64,000 nt of DNA from Marinomonas mediterranea MMB-1 (GCF_000192865.1 NC_015276.1:3844001-3908000), one strand, 5' to 3'; numbered from the stretch's first letter, positions 26,386 to 35,722 are shown. Program-made: numbers and translations. Notes: a model not told the origin generated them from the sequence alone.

Positions 26386-27801
26386 ATGTCATTAAAAAAA
26401 CTAGAAAAACTCTCGCAGGCAGCCAACACTTATAAAGCCATTTTGAATGCGATGGAAGAATGGGTCGTTATTGTCGACCATCAATCAAAGATTTTCTTCA
26501 TCAACCGACCTTATGCACGCTTTCTTGGTGTGAAGGCGGAGGATGTAAAGGGGAAAAAGGTCACCGACGTCATTGAAAACACTCGGATGCACATTACTGT
26601 GCAGACAGGCCAAGCGGAACGATTTTCTTTTCAGAAGATTTTAGGCAGTAAAATGATTGCTAGCCGTCTCCCTATCGTTGATCAAGGCGAGGTCATTGGT
26701 GCCGTTGGTACGGTGATTTTTCATGATACTCATGAATGGAAACAAATTAACAGCCATATAAAAGCACTGCTAGCCGAACAAGACTTTCAATACCAAAAAA
26801 GCATCGCTTCCGACAAACTCAACACAGGCGCTAATTTTCACCTAAATGACATCATCGGTGACAGTCAGGTGATGAAGTCTTTGAGCGCTAAGGTCACACA
26901 AGTGGCTTCTGGTGATGTAACAGTATTAATTCGTGGCGAATCAGGAACCGGCAAAGAATTGTACGCCCACGCCATCCACCAGCTGTCAGATCGAGCGGAA
27001 TATCCATTTATCAAAGTTAATTGCGCCGCGATACCAGAAAGTTTGCTAGAAAGTGAATTATTTGGCTATGAAGAAGGCGCATTTACAGGTGCCAAAAAAG
27101 GCGGCAAGCCGGGTAAATTTCAATTGGCCAATGGCGGCACCTTGTTTCTCGACGAGATCGGCGATTTACCATTATTAATGCAAGCCAAACTACTGCGTGT
27201 ATTACAAGATCGTGAAGTCGAATCCGTTGGTGGCACGCAACCCATGCCCTTAAACATTCGGCTGATTACCGCCACACATCGTCCATTAGAAAGCCTGATA
27301 GAAAGTGGCGCCTTCCGAGGAGACCTTTATTATCGTATTAACGTCGTGGCGATTGATTTGCCACCACTTCGTGAGCGTCGTGGAGACATTGCAAAACTGG
27401 CTGATTTTTTCCTGCAAAAACTGTCGAGAAGAACTGGTCGACGTGCGCCAAAGCTCACCGTTCAAGCTTTGACAGCCATGATAGCCTACAACTGGCCGGG
27501 TAATATTCGCGAACTCGAAAATGTCATTGAAGCGGCGTTTTACACAAGCCATGATCGAAAAATCCCGCTGTCATTATTGCCAGCGCAACTGTCCCAAACA
27601 GATCACAGCACACCTAAAAATCAGACGTCAAAAGGGATCATTCAATCCACAGGCAGCTTAAAAGAACAACTGAACCTAGCAGAGAAAAATATCATTAACG
27701 CCGCTTTGATTGAATGTGGCGATAACCGTACCAAAGCCGCCAAAAAGTTGGGCATCAGTAAATCCACTTTTTACGAAAAGCTCGATAAACACGGCATATA
27801 G
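26386..27801 (+). CDS. sigma-54-dependent activator with N-terminal PAS domain
   Basis: A 471-residue enhancer-binding protein. Residues about 12-125 form a PAS sensor (WVVIVDHQSKIFFINRPYARFLGVKAEDVKGKKVTDVIENTR). The AAA+ domain (about 160-395) carries Walker A GESGTGKE, the sigma-54 contact loop GAFTGA, Walker B GGTLFLDEIGDLP and the R-fingers, and a Fis-type helix-turn-helix ends the protein (ALIECGDNRTKAAKKLGISKSTFYEKLDKHGI). The gene precedes the TRAP/3-hydroxybutyrate dehydrogenase operon in the same direction, with two identical palindromes and a -24/-12-like element between. It therefore most likely activates that operon when its PAS domain senses the substrate or a metabolic signal (inference). 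Confidence 0.93.
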   Translation: MSLKKLEKLSQAANTYKAILNAMEEWVVIVDHQSKIFFINRPYARFLGVKAEDVKGKKVTDVIENTRMHITVQTGQAERFSFQKILGSKMIASRLPIVDQGEVIGAVGTVIFHDTHEWKQINSHIKALLAEQDFQYQKSIASDKLNTGANFHLNDIIGDSQVMKSLSAKVTQVASGDVTVLIRGESGTGKELYAHAIHQLSDRAEYPFIKVNCAAIPESLLESELFGYEEGAFTGAKKGGKPGKFQLANGGTLFLDEIGDLPLLMQAKLLRVLQDREVESVGGTQPMPLNIRLITATHRPLESLIESGAFRGDLYYRINVVAIDLPPLRERRGDIAKLADFFLQKLSRRTGRRAPKLTVQALTAMIAYNWPGNIRELENVIEAAFYTSHDRKIPLSLLPAQLSQTDHSTPKNQTSKGIIQSTGSLKEQLNLAEKNIINAALIECGDNRTKAAKKLGISKSTFYEKLDKHGI

Positions 27802-27888
27802 TCCGATTTTTCGGATGATGTCTATTTTCTCGGACTAAGCTTAAGCCAGTAGCGCTTTAATTAGACTAAAAGCGTCCGATTTTTCGGA
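27802..27888. promoter_or_regulatory. paired palindromic enhancer sites for the sigma-54 activator
   Basis: The 14-base palindrome TCCGATTTTTCGGA occurs twice, at 27802-27815 and 27875-27888, with 73 bases from start to start (about seven helical turns). A further TCGGA half-site lies between them (27830). They sit 75-160 bases upstream of a -24/-12-like element, the normal position for activator sites of a sigma-54 promoter. Confidence 0.65.
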
Positions 27889-27961
27889 AAACCACATCAT
27901 TTTTACGCATAAAAAAAAGCCAAATAATTCTAAACATATGAAAAATATAGAATTTATCAAT

Positions 27962-27978
27962 TTGGCACTTTTCTTGAT
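27962..27978 (+). promoter_or_regulatory. candidate sigma-54 (-24/-12) promoter of the TRAP/bdhA operon
   Basis: TTGGCACTTTTCTTGAT has the TGGCAC -24 element and a TTGA -12 element with the required ten bases between GG and GA. The consensus -12 is TTGC, so one position deviates. Transcription would begin near 27990, about 90 bases before the dctP start. Confidence 0.6.
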
Positions 27979-28080
27979 TTAGCATTCGGCAGCACTATAG
28001 CACCATATGGCGTGCATGTAATACATGCAGCTTTCTACAGTTTGAAAAGAACAAACAATAAAAATAAAAGGATTGAAAAC

Positions 28081-29139
28081 ATGAAAAATGCTTTGATAAC
28101 AGCGACTTGTTTAACCACGTTAAGCTTCGCGATGCCATCTTATGCCGACTTCGACAAAGTCCGCTGGCAAGTCCCTATGGCCTTCTCATCCTCTTTAACA
28201 GCGCTTGGCGACACCATGCCTGAAGTGTCTAAAATGCTTAGTGATGCCAGTGGCAATAAAGTAAAACTGCAAGTCTTTGAACCCGGTTCACTGGTGCCAG
28301 CATTGAGTATTTTCGACAACGTCAGCTCTGGTAATGTCTCGGCGGGTTATTCTTGGATGGGGTATGAGTGGGGGCAAATCCCTGCGGCAGCGTTATTCGG
28401 AGCAACACCATTCGGCCTTGAGTCGAATGAATTCACGGCTTGGATGTATTACCATGACGGCGATAAAATGCTTAAAGAACTGTTCAAGCCTTACGATGTT
28501 TATCCTATTCTGTGTGGCACCATCAGCCCAGAAGCCGCGGGCTGGTTCCGCAAAGAGATCAAATCTGTTGATGATCTAAATGGCCTTAAATTCCGCGCGG
28601 CGGGTCTTGGCGGTGAAATCATGTCTGAATTCGGCATGTCGATTAACGTTTTTCCAGGGGGTGAACTTTATCAAGCGCTCGAAACCGGCGTATTGGATGG
28701 CACCGAGTTCTCTATTCCAACCGTGGATGAGCAACTTGGTTTTTATCAAGTCGCCAAGCACTATTACCTTCCAGGCTGGCATCAACCTTCCACTAACCAG
28801 TTCCTTTACATCAACCTAAATGACTGGAATAAGCTCAACAAGCAAACGCAATCTTTGATAGAAAACACCTGTGTGGCCGCCAATACCATGTCGTTGGCCA
28901 AATCTGAAGCGCTACAAGGTGGCATATTGTCTAAGTTCAAAGAGAAAGGTGTCGAGCTTCACCAGTATTCACCTGAGATTCTCAGCGCCTTCCAAGACGC
29001 TACGGATGAAGTGATGGCCCGTCACTCTGCTGAAAATGCGGAATTCGCCAAAATCTATTCGTCGATGAAAGACTTTCAAGAAGAGCACGGCACGTGGAAG
29101 AAATTCGGCTATTTGCCTCGCGATTGGAACACGAAATAA
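28081..29139 (+). CDS. dctP: TRAP transporter solute-binding protein, DctP family
   Basis: A 352-residue exported protein; signal peptide MKNALITATCLTTLSFAMPSYA, then a DctP-type periplasmic binding domain. Visible motifs include KVRWQVPMAFSSSLTALGDTMPEVSKML, GNVSAGYSWMGYEWG, the conserved FRAAGLGGEIMSEFGMSINVFPGGELYQALETGVLDGTEF region that contains the carboxylate-binding arginine, and YYLPGWHQPSTNQFLYINLNDW. AAAGGA before the ATG at 28081 supports this start over the longer frame. It is the first gene of a dctPQM-bdhA cluster, so the ligand may be 3-hydroxybutyrate or a related hydroxy acid (inference from gene order only). Confidence 0.93.
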   Translation: MKNALITATCLTTLSFAMPSYADFDKVRWQVPMAFSSSLTALGDTMPEVSKMLSDASGNKVKLQVFEPGSLVPALSIFDNVSSGNVSAGYSWMGYEWGQIPAAALFGATPFGLESNEFTAWMYYHDGDKMLKELFKPYDVYPILCGTISPEAAGWFRKEIKSVDDLNGLKFRAAGLGGEIMSEFGMSINVFPGGELYQALETGVLDGTEFSIPTVDEQLGFYQVAKHYYLPGWHQPSTNQFLYINLNDWNKLNKQTQSLIENTCVAANTMSLAKSEALQGGILSKFKEKGVELHQYSPEILSAFQDATDEVMARHSAENAEFAKIYSSMKDFQEEHGTWKKFGYLPRDWNTK

Positions 29140-29163
29140 CTCTATTTGAGCTCTATTAAGTGA

Positions 29164-29191
29164 GTCGGCATCACACGATGCCGACGTTTTT
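29164..29191 (+). terminator. intercistronic hairpin after dctP
   Basis: GTCGGCATC and GATGCCGAC form a perfect nine-base stem around ACAC, followed by GTTTTT. Its position between dctP and dctQ suggests partial termination that keeps binding protein in excess of the membrane subunits. Confidence 0.7.
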
Positions 29192-29229
29192 CACTGGATG
29201 CACATCATCCGAAATCAAAGGAGAAATAC

Positions 29230-29832
29230 ATGTCCGATCCATCAACTGAGTTAAATTTAGCTGAAATCGAGGCAAAATTATCACACTCCAACATCAACCA
29301 GCTGCCTCACACACCAGTCTCGCAATGGCTTGAAAATGCCATCGAAAAGATAGGGCAGTACGTTTCTTGGATTTGGTTGGTATTGATGCTATTGATCGTC
29401 AGCAATGCCTTAATGCGTTATTTTTTCAATACCACCTTTGTGGCGTTAGAAGAGTTACAGTGGCACTTGTATGCGGTTGGCTTCATGCTGGGGCTGTCTT
29501 ACTGCTTTATCCACGACGGTCATGTTCGTGTTGATGCACTGGCGGAACATTGGTCGATGAAAAAACGCATATGGATCGAAACCTTTGGTATCTCGCTCCT
29601 ACTGCTGCCTTTTTGTTTTGTCATGTTTAACTATGCCCTTCCTTTCGTTGAGCGATCTTATCGAATGAACGAAGTCTCACCTTCATTTGATGGCTTACCT
29701 TTTCGCTGGATTCTCAAGTCATTCATTTTAATTGCACTGGCATTATTGGTCATGGCGGCCAGTTCTCGCTGGCTTCGCTGTGTCGCTTTTCTACGTGGCG
29801 TTTCTATTCATCAAAGCCACACGAAAAGCTAG
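29230..29832 (+). CDS. dctQ: TRAP transporter small permease subunit, DctQ type
   Basis: A 200-residue membrane protein with four predicted helices (about 45-65, 80-100, 122-145, 165-185) after a soluble N-terminal extension of about 35 residues. The family segment RYFFNTTFVALEELQWHLYAVGFMLGLSYCFIHDGHVRVDAL is clear. It partners with the DctM subunit encoded 15 bases downstream and the DctP protein encoded upstream. An AAGGAGAAA ribosome-binding site precedes the ATG. Confidence 0.92.
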   Translation: MSDPSTELNLAEIEAKLSHSNINQLPHTPVSQWLENAIEKIGQYVSWIWLVLMLLIVSNALMRYFFNTTFVALEELQWHLYAVGFMLGLSYCFIHDGHVRVDALAEHWSMKKRIWIETFGISLLLLPFCFVMFNYALPFVERSYRMNEVSPSFDGLPFRWILKSFILIALALLVMAASSRWLRCVAFLRGVSIHQSHTKS

Positions 29833-29847
29833 TTTCAAGGGAAGATT

Positions 29848-31209
29848 ATGTTCGAAACATACGAATTATTAGTCATTGCCATGCTTGGCAGTTTTATCTT
29901 ATTGATTTTTTCAGGGTTTCCTGTCGCATGGGTGCTCGCTGGTTTGGCGATTATCTTCAGCGTTGTTGGCGTTTTGTCCTCCCAATTTTTGGATTGGGAC
30001 ACCTACTATATGAACGATTGGCGCATATACGGCACCATAATCCAACGGATTTACGCCCAAATGAGCAACTGGGTGCTTGTCGCCTTACCCATGTTTATTT
30101 TTATGGGATTGATGCTAGAACGCTCTGGCGTAGCTGAACGCTTGATGGTGAACTTTGTTAATTTATTTGGTCGATTTCGAGGTGGACTCGGTGTTGCAGT
30201 TATCTTAATCGGCATTTTGTTTGCGGCGTCAACAGGCATCGTGGGTGCGTCGGTTGTACTACTCGCCATGCTGTCTATGCCAGTCATGTTAGAACAAAAA
30301 TATTCGCCTTCGTTTGCCAGCGGTATTGTCGCGTCGTCTGGTACCTTGGGCATTTTGATTCCGCCAAGCATCATGCTAATTATTATGGCGGATCAGCTTT
30401 CTCTTTCCGTGGGCAGCTTATTCATGGGCGCGCTGGTTCCCGGTTTGTTACTGGGCGGTTTGTACATTGTGTATGTCATTCTTTCTGCTATTTTCAATCC
30501 GAAAGTCTGCCAACCACCACTGAATTTACCACCGGTATCGATGGAGTTAATCTGGTCAACATTAAAAGCCGTTTTTCCTCCACTGGCACTTATTTTGTCT
30601 GTATTGGGCTCTATCTTCATGGGGATTGTTTCGCCAACAGAAGCCGCCGGTGTTGGGGCGTTTGGTGCCACTGTTTTGGCGATTTTAAACAAGCGCTTCA
30701 ATATGAAAATGTTGGCTGAAGTGTGCCGTAAAACCACCATTACGACGTCGTTTGTTTTTGGTATTTTCTTGGGCGCGACGGCTTTCGCCGTGGTGTTACG
30801 AACGCTAGGGGGCGATGAATTCATTAGTGATTTGCTGCAAGGTATTCCCTTGTCGCCTGCAGGCATTGTGGCGGTTATTCTGCTCATCGCCTTTGTAGCG
30901 GGTTTCTTCTTAGACTGGCTAGAAATTAGCTTGATTTTACTCCCTCTCGTCGGGCCTGTTGTGGTCGCGTTGGAGTTCAATTTGGTGTGGTTTGTAGTGC
31001 TGTTTGCTTTGGCACTACAAACCTCTTTTTTAACACCACCTGTTGGCTTTTCGCTCTTCTATTTAAAAGGCGTCGCACCACCTGGGGTGACCACATTACA
31101 CATCTACAAAGGCGTTATTCCTTTCGTCCTTCTGCAATTATTAGCTGTGCTTCTGGTGTTTTTATTTCCAGACCTAGTGTTATGGTTGCCCGAAGTGATT
31201 TACGGTTAA
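29848..31209 (+). CDS. dctM: TRAP transporter large permease subunit, DctM type
   Basis: A 453-residue protein with about twelve membrane helices, containing the DctM signatures ALPMFIFMGLMLERSGVAERLM, RGGLGVAVILIGILFAASTGIVGASVVLLAMLSMPVML, SSGTLGILIPPSIMLIIMADQ and GIVSPTEAAGVGAFGA. It catalyses Na+-coupled import with DctP and DctQ. It is followed by the 3-hydroxybutyrate dehydrogenase gene after 30 bases, in the same direction. Confidence 0.94.
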   Translation: MFETYELLVIAMLGSFILLIFSGFPVAWVLAGLAIIFSVVGVLSSQFLDWDTYYMNDWRIYGTIIQRIYAQMSNWVLVALPMFIFMGLMLERSGVAERLMVNFVNLFGRFRGGLGVAVILIGILFAASTGIVGASVVLLAMLSMPVMLEQKYSPSFASGIVASSGTLGILIPPSIMLIIMADQLSLSVGSLFMGALVPGLLLGGLYIVYVILSAIFNPKVCQPPLNLPPVSMELIWSTLKAVFPPLALILSVLGSIFMGIVSPTEAAGVGAFGATVLAILNKRFNMKMLAEVCRKTTITTSFVFGIFLGATAFAVVLRTLGGDEFISDLLQGIPLSPAGIVAVILLIAFVAGFFLDWLEISLILLPLVGPVVVALEFNLVWFVVLFALALQTSFLTPPVGFSLFYLKGVAPPGVTTLHIYKGVIPFVLLQLLAVLLVFLFPDLVLWLPEVIYG

Positions 31210-31239
31210 CCCGTTTGCTTTCATGTTTGGAGAATAAAA

Positions 31240-32013
31240 ATGAACAATAAAACAGTATTAATTACGGGGGCAGCAAGTGGAATCGGTTTGGAAATTGCTC
31301 AGGCATTTCTGAAAGCGGACATGAATGTCGCCATTTTAGATTTCAGCCAAACGGCGATAGAAGAGGCAAAAACACAGCTTTCAGCATTCCATCAGAAATG
31401 CACTTTTTTCGCCTGCGATGTGACTAAGGAACCGCAATTTATGGACGCGATAGACGCCGCCATTGCGCAATTTGGCCATATCGATATTCTGATCAACAAC
31501 GCGGGGGTTCAACATATCGCGCCGATAGAAGAATTCCCCTCAGACACCTACCGGCGTTTAATAGACATTATGTTGATCGCGCCCTTTTTGGCGATCAAAA
31601 AAATCCTGCCTTTGATGAAAGAAAAAGGGGATGGACGAATCATTAACATGTCGTCGATTAATGGCTTAATCGGCTTTGCAGGCAAAGCTGGCTACAATTC
31701 TGCCAAGCACGGCGTAATTGGCCTAACAAAAGTAGCTGCGCTGGAAGCCGCGCCTTTTGGTGTGACCATCAATGCGCTGTGCCCCGGCTATGTGGACACG
31801 CCATTGGTGAGAAATCAGCTGGAGGATTTGGCGAAAACACGCAATGTCTCACTTGATCGTGTGTTGGAGGAGGTCATTTGGCCTCTGGTACCGCAACGCC
31901 GCTTCCTCACGGTAGATGAAATTTCAGACTACTGTTTGTTTCTCAGCAGCCCTTCGGCAAAAGGAGTGACAGGACAAGCTATCGTCATCGACGGTGGCTA
32001 TACCACACAGTAG
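31240..32013 (+). CDS. bdhA: D-3-hydroxybutyrate dehydrogenase (SDR family)
   Basis: A 257-residue classical short-chain dehydrogenase. The NAD-binding GAASGIG motif is at about 10-16, NNAG at 86-89, and the catalytic Ser139, Tyr152 and Lys156 lie in NMSSINGLIGFAGKAGYNSAKHG. The C-terminal part LCPGYVDTPLVRNQLEDLAKTRNVSLDRVLEEVIWPLVPQRRF is typical of 3-hydroxybutyrate dehydrogenases, which oxidise (R)-3-hydroxybutyrate to acetoacetate. Its place at the end of a TRAP operon suggests that the operon imports and oxidises 3-hydroxybutyrate, a polyhydroxybutyrate breakdown product. SDR substrate calls from sequence are only moderately safe. Confidence 0.82.
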   Translation: MNNKTVLITGAASGIGLEIAQAFLKADMNVAILDFSQTAIEEAKTQLSAFHQKCTFFACDVTKEPQFMDAIDAAIAQFGHIDILINNAGVQHIAPIEEFPSDTYRRLIDIMLIAPFLAIKKILPLMKEKGDGRIINMSSINGLIGFAGKAGYNSAKHGVIGLTKVAALEAAPFGVTINALCPGYVDTPLVRNQLEDLAKTRNVSLDRVLEEVIWPLVPQRRFLTVDEISDYCLFLSSPSAKGVTGQAIVIDGGYTTQ

Positions 32014-32180
32014 ACACAGTTTCTAAATTTATAAGTATATATAAACGGCTCCCCTAGAAGATTCGAATCTTTACAGGGAAACTAGCAGTAATCAGTAAGG
32101 TACATAAAAAAGGACTATAGCTATCTAATTACTGCTATTTAATATCTCTAACGAGTTCAGAATTTTTAAGAACTAAACTT

Positions 32181-32209
32181 ACGGCTCAATCATACTGATA
32201 ATGAGCCGT
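32181..32209. terminator. stem-loop downstream of bdhA
   Basis: ACGGCTCA pairs with TGAGCCGT around a 13-base loop, followed by an AT-rich stretch. It is the best candidate terminator for the TRAP/bdhA operon, about 170 bases after the stop codon. Confidence 0.45.
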
Positions 32210-32329
32210 TATTTAGTCACATCAGTTACTTACTTTGTAATAGTAGAAAATATTTTTAACTAATCAGAGGTTACTGTACCCCTGAATTCAAGTTCGAAGT
32301 GCGACACTTTTCATTTCAAGCCGCTAAGC

Positions 32330-32495
32330 ACATCTCTTTAAATACGACCGCTGGCGGCAAGAAAGTGAACAAAGGATAAAAGGGATCAAGAATTTAACTC
32401 GATAAACGGTGCGCCCTTTGGGGCTCGCAGAGAAACAGCCTATCTTCGTTACAAGTGATAGCCTGTTTCTCTGATAAGACTTATGCGTGCCTTCC
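32330..32495 (-). mobile_element. partial copy of the IS5-like miniature element with a 17-bp hairpin
   Basis: This stretch shares several blocks with the element at 60614-60892 in opposite orientation: GGCAAGAAAGTGAACAAAG, CGCCCTTTGGG, CAGAGAAACAGCCTATCTTC, and an outer end GACTTATGCGTGCCTTCC (32478-32495) that matches the terminal repeat at 16 of 18 positions. The block 32428-32473 folds into a 17-base stem with one mismatch and a 12-base loop. No left terminal repeat was found, so the copy seems truncated. It lies just downstream of thiI and may serve as its terminator. Confidence 0.55.
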
Positions 32496-32530
32496 CCAGC
32501 GTCACTGCGTTAAAAACTGGGGGTTAACGA

Positions 32531-33982
32531 TTACGGCAAATAAACACCTACGTTTTCATAACCGCGCCCCAGCAGTTGAGACGCATGTATACGACTCATC
32601 ACACCTTTACCGCAGTACAGCAAGTGCGTTTTGCTCTTATCGACCTCAGGCCAGCCTGATTCTAGTGTAAAGAACGGCATTTTTATAACCGGACGTCCTG
32701 ATACTTTTAATGGTTTGCGCTCTGCTTCGTCAGGATGACGAATATCAACAATGACTTCGTCACCAACAGGCATACGCACGACGGGCACTTCCCCTTGATA
32801 TTGCTTTTCAACATCGTCCATTACATTCTGAATGGAAACAACACGTGCGGAGTTGATCGCTTGCTCTAGTACAGCCATATCAAATTTGCTTTCTTCGCGG
32901 TCAATACGGTGCATTTTCGCGCGAGTAGTCGGCTTGACAGAAATGACACCACAATATTCAGGCATACTTGCCGCGAAAGGCTCAGTGCCTATCTCAATCG
33001 CTTTGTCGATGATGTCTTGTTTATTCATCGTTACAAGCGGTCGGATTACTAAGTTGTCTGTAACTTGGTCAATCACTTGAAGGTTGATGAGCGTTTGACT
33101 AGATACTTGAGCAACGCTTTCTCCCGTTACCAGTGCCTTGGCGTTTAAACCTTCCATCACTTCCGACGCAGCGCGCAACATCATACGCTTCAAGATAACG
33201 CCCATTTCAGAGTTGTCGACTTTTGTCAGTATTTCTGCCACAACGTTTTCAAAAGGAACGGTGACAAATTTAACGTTTATATTTGAACCGTATTTATCCC
33301 AAAGAAAATGGGACACCTGTTTTACGCCGATCTCGTGCGCATCACCGCCAAGGTTAAAAAAGCAAAAGTGAGTCTTTAGTCCGCGACTCATCGTTAGGTA
33401 GGAACTGACAGTTGAGTCAAAGCCACCAGAGATAAGAGACAGCACGGAGTCCTGCGAACCGATAGGATAGCCACCCAAGCCTTCTACTCTCTGCTCGATC
33501 ATCCAAACGCGGTTATCACGTATGTCGATGGGCACAAGCACTTCGGGATTTTTCAATCGAACCGCCAATGCGCCGCATCGAGCTTTTAGGCAACCACCAA
33601 TATGACGCTCAGCATCAACAGAGGAGAAGTCATGGGTACCAACGCGTCGAACACGCACCGCAAATACAGAATCTTTAATGGCATCACCATAAGATTTGAT
33701 GGCTTCTTCCACAATGTCATCGAGCGTCGTTAAAACAAACTCTCTCACGTATTGGAAGTGCGCAATACCGGCGATGTTCGACAAGGCATTGGTGAAGTCT
33801 TCTCTCATGTCATCCTTTTCAGAAAGCACTTCGATAAAGTCCCAGTTGCCAGCGACCACAACGTGATCGTCATATTTACGCAACACCAAGCGGATATTGT
33901 GTCGAAGTTGCTTAACAAAAGCCTTCCGAACAGGACGGCTCTTAATGGTTATTTCTGGAAAGAATTTAACTATGAATTTCAT
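32531..33982 (-). CDS. thiI: tRNA 4-thiouridine synthase ThiI with rhodanese domain
   Basis: A 483-residue enzyme in the long (gammaproteobacterial) form. It holds an N-terminal ferredoxin-like and THUMP region (about 1-165), a PP-loop ATP-binding motif SLISGGFDSTVSSYL, and a C-terminal rhodanese domain with the sulfur-carrying Cys457 in HLLYCGKGVMS. It activates uridine 8 of tRNA with ATP and transfers sulfur from a cysteine desulfurase; the rhodanese domain also serves thiazole synthesis. It is divergent from glnA, an arrangement seen in several gammaproteobacteria. The start MKFIVKFFPEITIKS matches family members. Confidence 0.95.
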   Translation of the reverse strand: MKFIVKFFPEITIKSRPVRKAFVKQLRHNIRLVLRKYDDHVVVAGNWDFIEVLSEKDDMREDFTNALSNIAGIAHFQYVREFVLTTLDDIVEEAIKSYGDAIKDSVFAVRVRRVGTHDFSSVDAERHIGGCLKARCGALAVRLKNPEVLVPIDIRDNRVWMIEQRVEGLGGYPIGSQDSVLSLISGGFDSTVSSYLTMSRGLKTHFCFFNLGGDAHEIGVKQVSHFLWDKYGSNINVKFVTVPFENVVAEILTKVDNSEMGVILKRMMLRAASEVMEGLNAKALVTGESVAQVSSQTLINLQVIDQVTDNLVIRPLVTMNKQDIIDKAIEIGTEPFAASMPEYCGVISVKPTTRAKMHRIDREESKFDMAVLEQAINSARVVSIQNVMDDVEKQYQGEVPVVRMPVGDEVIVDIRHPDEAERKPLKVSGRPVIKMPFFTLESGWPEVDKSKTHLLYCGKGVMSRIHASQLLGRGYENVGVYLP

Positions 33983-34089
33983 TTGGCGGTATTTTTAGCA
34001 GTTGGTCAAAAAAGGCGCACAGTATAATGAATATCACAAACAGGACAAAACATAATTTACGCCCTTTTTTAGTGCTTACTTCATTTTTT

Positions 34090-34227
34090 AGCACCAAAAC
34101 GGATCACAATACAAAGTTAACACTTGATAATCTGCCAAATAACTGTGCATATACTATACAGCACATCCATAAGCCACTGTTTTTAAACACTTTATTTTTA
34201 TGCCCAAATTTCTGGCACGGCTTGTGC
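34090..34227 (+). promoter_or_regulatory. glnA promoter region: sigma-54 element with candidate NtrC half-site
   Basis: CTGGCACGGCTTGTGCT contains GG at 34214-34215 and GC at 34226-34227, separated by exactly ten bases, as in sigma-54 promoters. About 120 bases upstream, AGCACCA (34090-34096) resembles half of the NtrC site TGCACCA-N5-TGGTGCA; the other half is poor. Between them a TGTGC...GCACA inverted repeat is visible (about 34144-34165). The position is right for nitrogen-regulated glnA. Confidence 0.65.
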
Positions 34228-34315
34228 TTCGTTGTTTGGCAATTAATGCTTCTTTTTGAAGCACTCGTACCCAAATCGAAAATTAATTTCGTTTAAACCA
34301 TTTTGGAGAACAATT

Positions 34316-35722
34316 ATGTCAAACAAGACTCTTGCCTTGATTGCTGAGCACGACGCTAAGTGGGTTGACCTACGTTTCACCGACTTCCGTGGTAAAGAGC
34401 AGCACGTTTCTATTCCAGCATCTTCTATTGATGAAGAGTTTTTCGAAAACGGTCAAATGTTTGACGGTTCTTCTATCGCTGGTTGGAAAGGCATCAACGA
34501 ATCCGACATGATCATGATGCCGCAAGACGAAACGACTATCGTTGACCCATTCACTGAAGAGCCAACTGTTATTGTTCGTTGTAACATCATCGAGCCTTCA
34601 ACAATGCAAGGTTACGATCGCGACCCACGTTCTGTTGCAGAACGCGCAGAAGAATACTTGAAGTCTACAGGCCTTGGCGACACAGCTTTCTTTGGTCCAG
34701 AGCCAGAATTCTTCGTATTTGACGATGTTAAATGGCACGCTGATCTATCTGGTTGTGGTGTTGAAATTAACGCTGAAGAAGCTTGCTGGGCGTCTAACAA
34801 GTCGTTCGAAGGCGGCAACATGGGTCACCGCCCATCAGTAAAAGGCGGTTACTTCCCAGTACCACCAGTTGACTCTCATCATGACCTTCGTGCTGCAATG
34901 TGTGGCGCAATGGAATCTATGGGTCTTGAAATTGAAGTACATCACCACGAAGTTGCGACTGCTGGTCAAAACGAAATCGGTGCTAAATTCAACACTCTAG
35001 TTAAGAAAGCGGACGAAGTTCAAGTTCTTAAGTACTGTGTACACAACGTTGCTCACGCATACGGTAAAACAGCGACGTTCATGCCTAAGCCAATCGTTGG
35101 TGACAACGGTTCAGGTATGCACGTTCACCAATCTTTCTGGAAAGACGGTGTTAACCAATTCTCTGGTGATCAATACGCTGGCCTATCTGAAACTGCTCTT
35201 TTCTACATTGGCGGTATCATCAAGCACGCTAAAGCATTGAACGCGTTCACTAACGCTTCAACAAACTCTTACAAGCGTCTTGTTCCTGGTTTTGAAGCAC
35301 CAGTTATGCTTGCATACTCTGCACGTAACCGTTCAGCTTCTATCCGTATCCCTTACGTTGCGAGCCCTAAAGGTAAGCGTATTGAAGCACGTTTCCCTGA
35401 TCCAACTGCTAACCCTTACCTAGCGTTCGCTGCTATGCTGATGGCTGGCCTTGACGGTATCAAAAACAAGATTCACCCTGGCGATGCTGCAGACAAAGAC
35501 CTTTACGACCTTCCTGCAGAAGAAGCAGCGGCGATTCCAACGGTTGCTGGTAGCCTAGAAGAAGCGCTTAAGTGCCTAAGCGAAGATCGCGAATTCCTTA
35601 CACAAGGTGGCGTATTCTCTGATGACATGATCGATGCATACATCGACCTGAAATCTGAAGAAGTTGAACGCGTAAACATGACAACTCACCCAGTTGAGTT
35701 TGATCTTTACTACAGCGTTTAA
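34316..35722 (+). CDS. glnA: type I glutamine synthetase
   Basis: A 468-residue GS, the expected length for the dodecameric bacterial enzyme that makes glutamine from glutamate, ammonia and ATP. Family motifs are DGSSIAGWKGINESDMIMMPD-like (DGSSIAGW), the metal-binding FGPEPEFFVFD and HHHEVATAGQNEIG, NGSGMHVHQSF, and YKRLVPGFEAPV. The tyrosine in DKDLYDLPAEE (about residue 398) is the adenylylation site used by GlnE. I start at the ATG at 34316, preceded by TTTGGAGAA, and not at the longer frame from 34256. glnL and glnG follow downstream, after a terminator. Confidence 0.97.
   Translation: MSNKTLALIAEHDAKWVDLRFTDFRGKEQHVSIPASSIDEEFFENGQMFDGSSIAGWKGINESDMIMMPQDETTIVDPFTEEPTVIVRCNIIEPSTMQGYDRDPRSVAERAEEYLKSTGLGDTAFFGPEPEFFVFDDVKWHADLSGCGVEINAEEACWASNKSFEGGNMGHRPSVKGGYFPVPPVDSHHDLRAAMCGAMESMGLEIEVHHHEVATAGQNEIGAKFNTLVKKADEVQVLKYCVHNVAHAYGKTATFMPKPIVGDNGSGMHVHQSFWKDGVNQFSGDQYAGLSETALFYIGGIIKHAKALNAFTNASTNSYKRLVPGFEAPVMLAYSARNRSASIRIPYVASPKGKRIEARFPDPTANPYLAFAAMLMAGLDGIKNKIHPGDAADKDLYDLPAEEAAAIPTVAGSLEEALKCLSEDREFLTQGGVFSDDMIDAYIDLKSEEVERVNMTTHPVEFDLYYSV

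Noticed and set aside
30393..30980. A 195-codon minus-strand frame opposite dctM
   Set aside because: It is the antisense shadow of a strongly supported transporter gene and has low-complexity composition.
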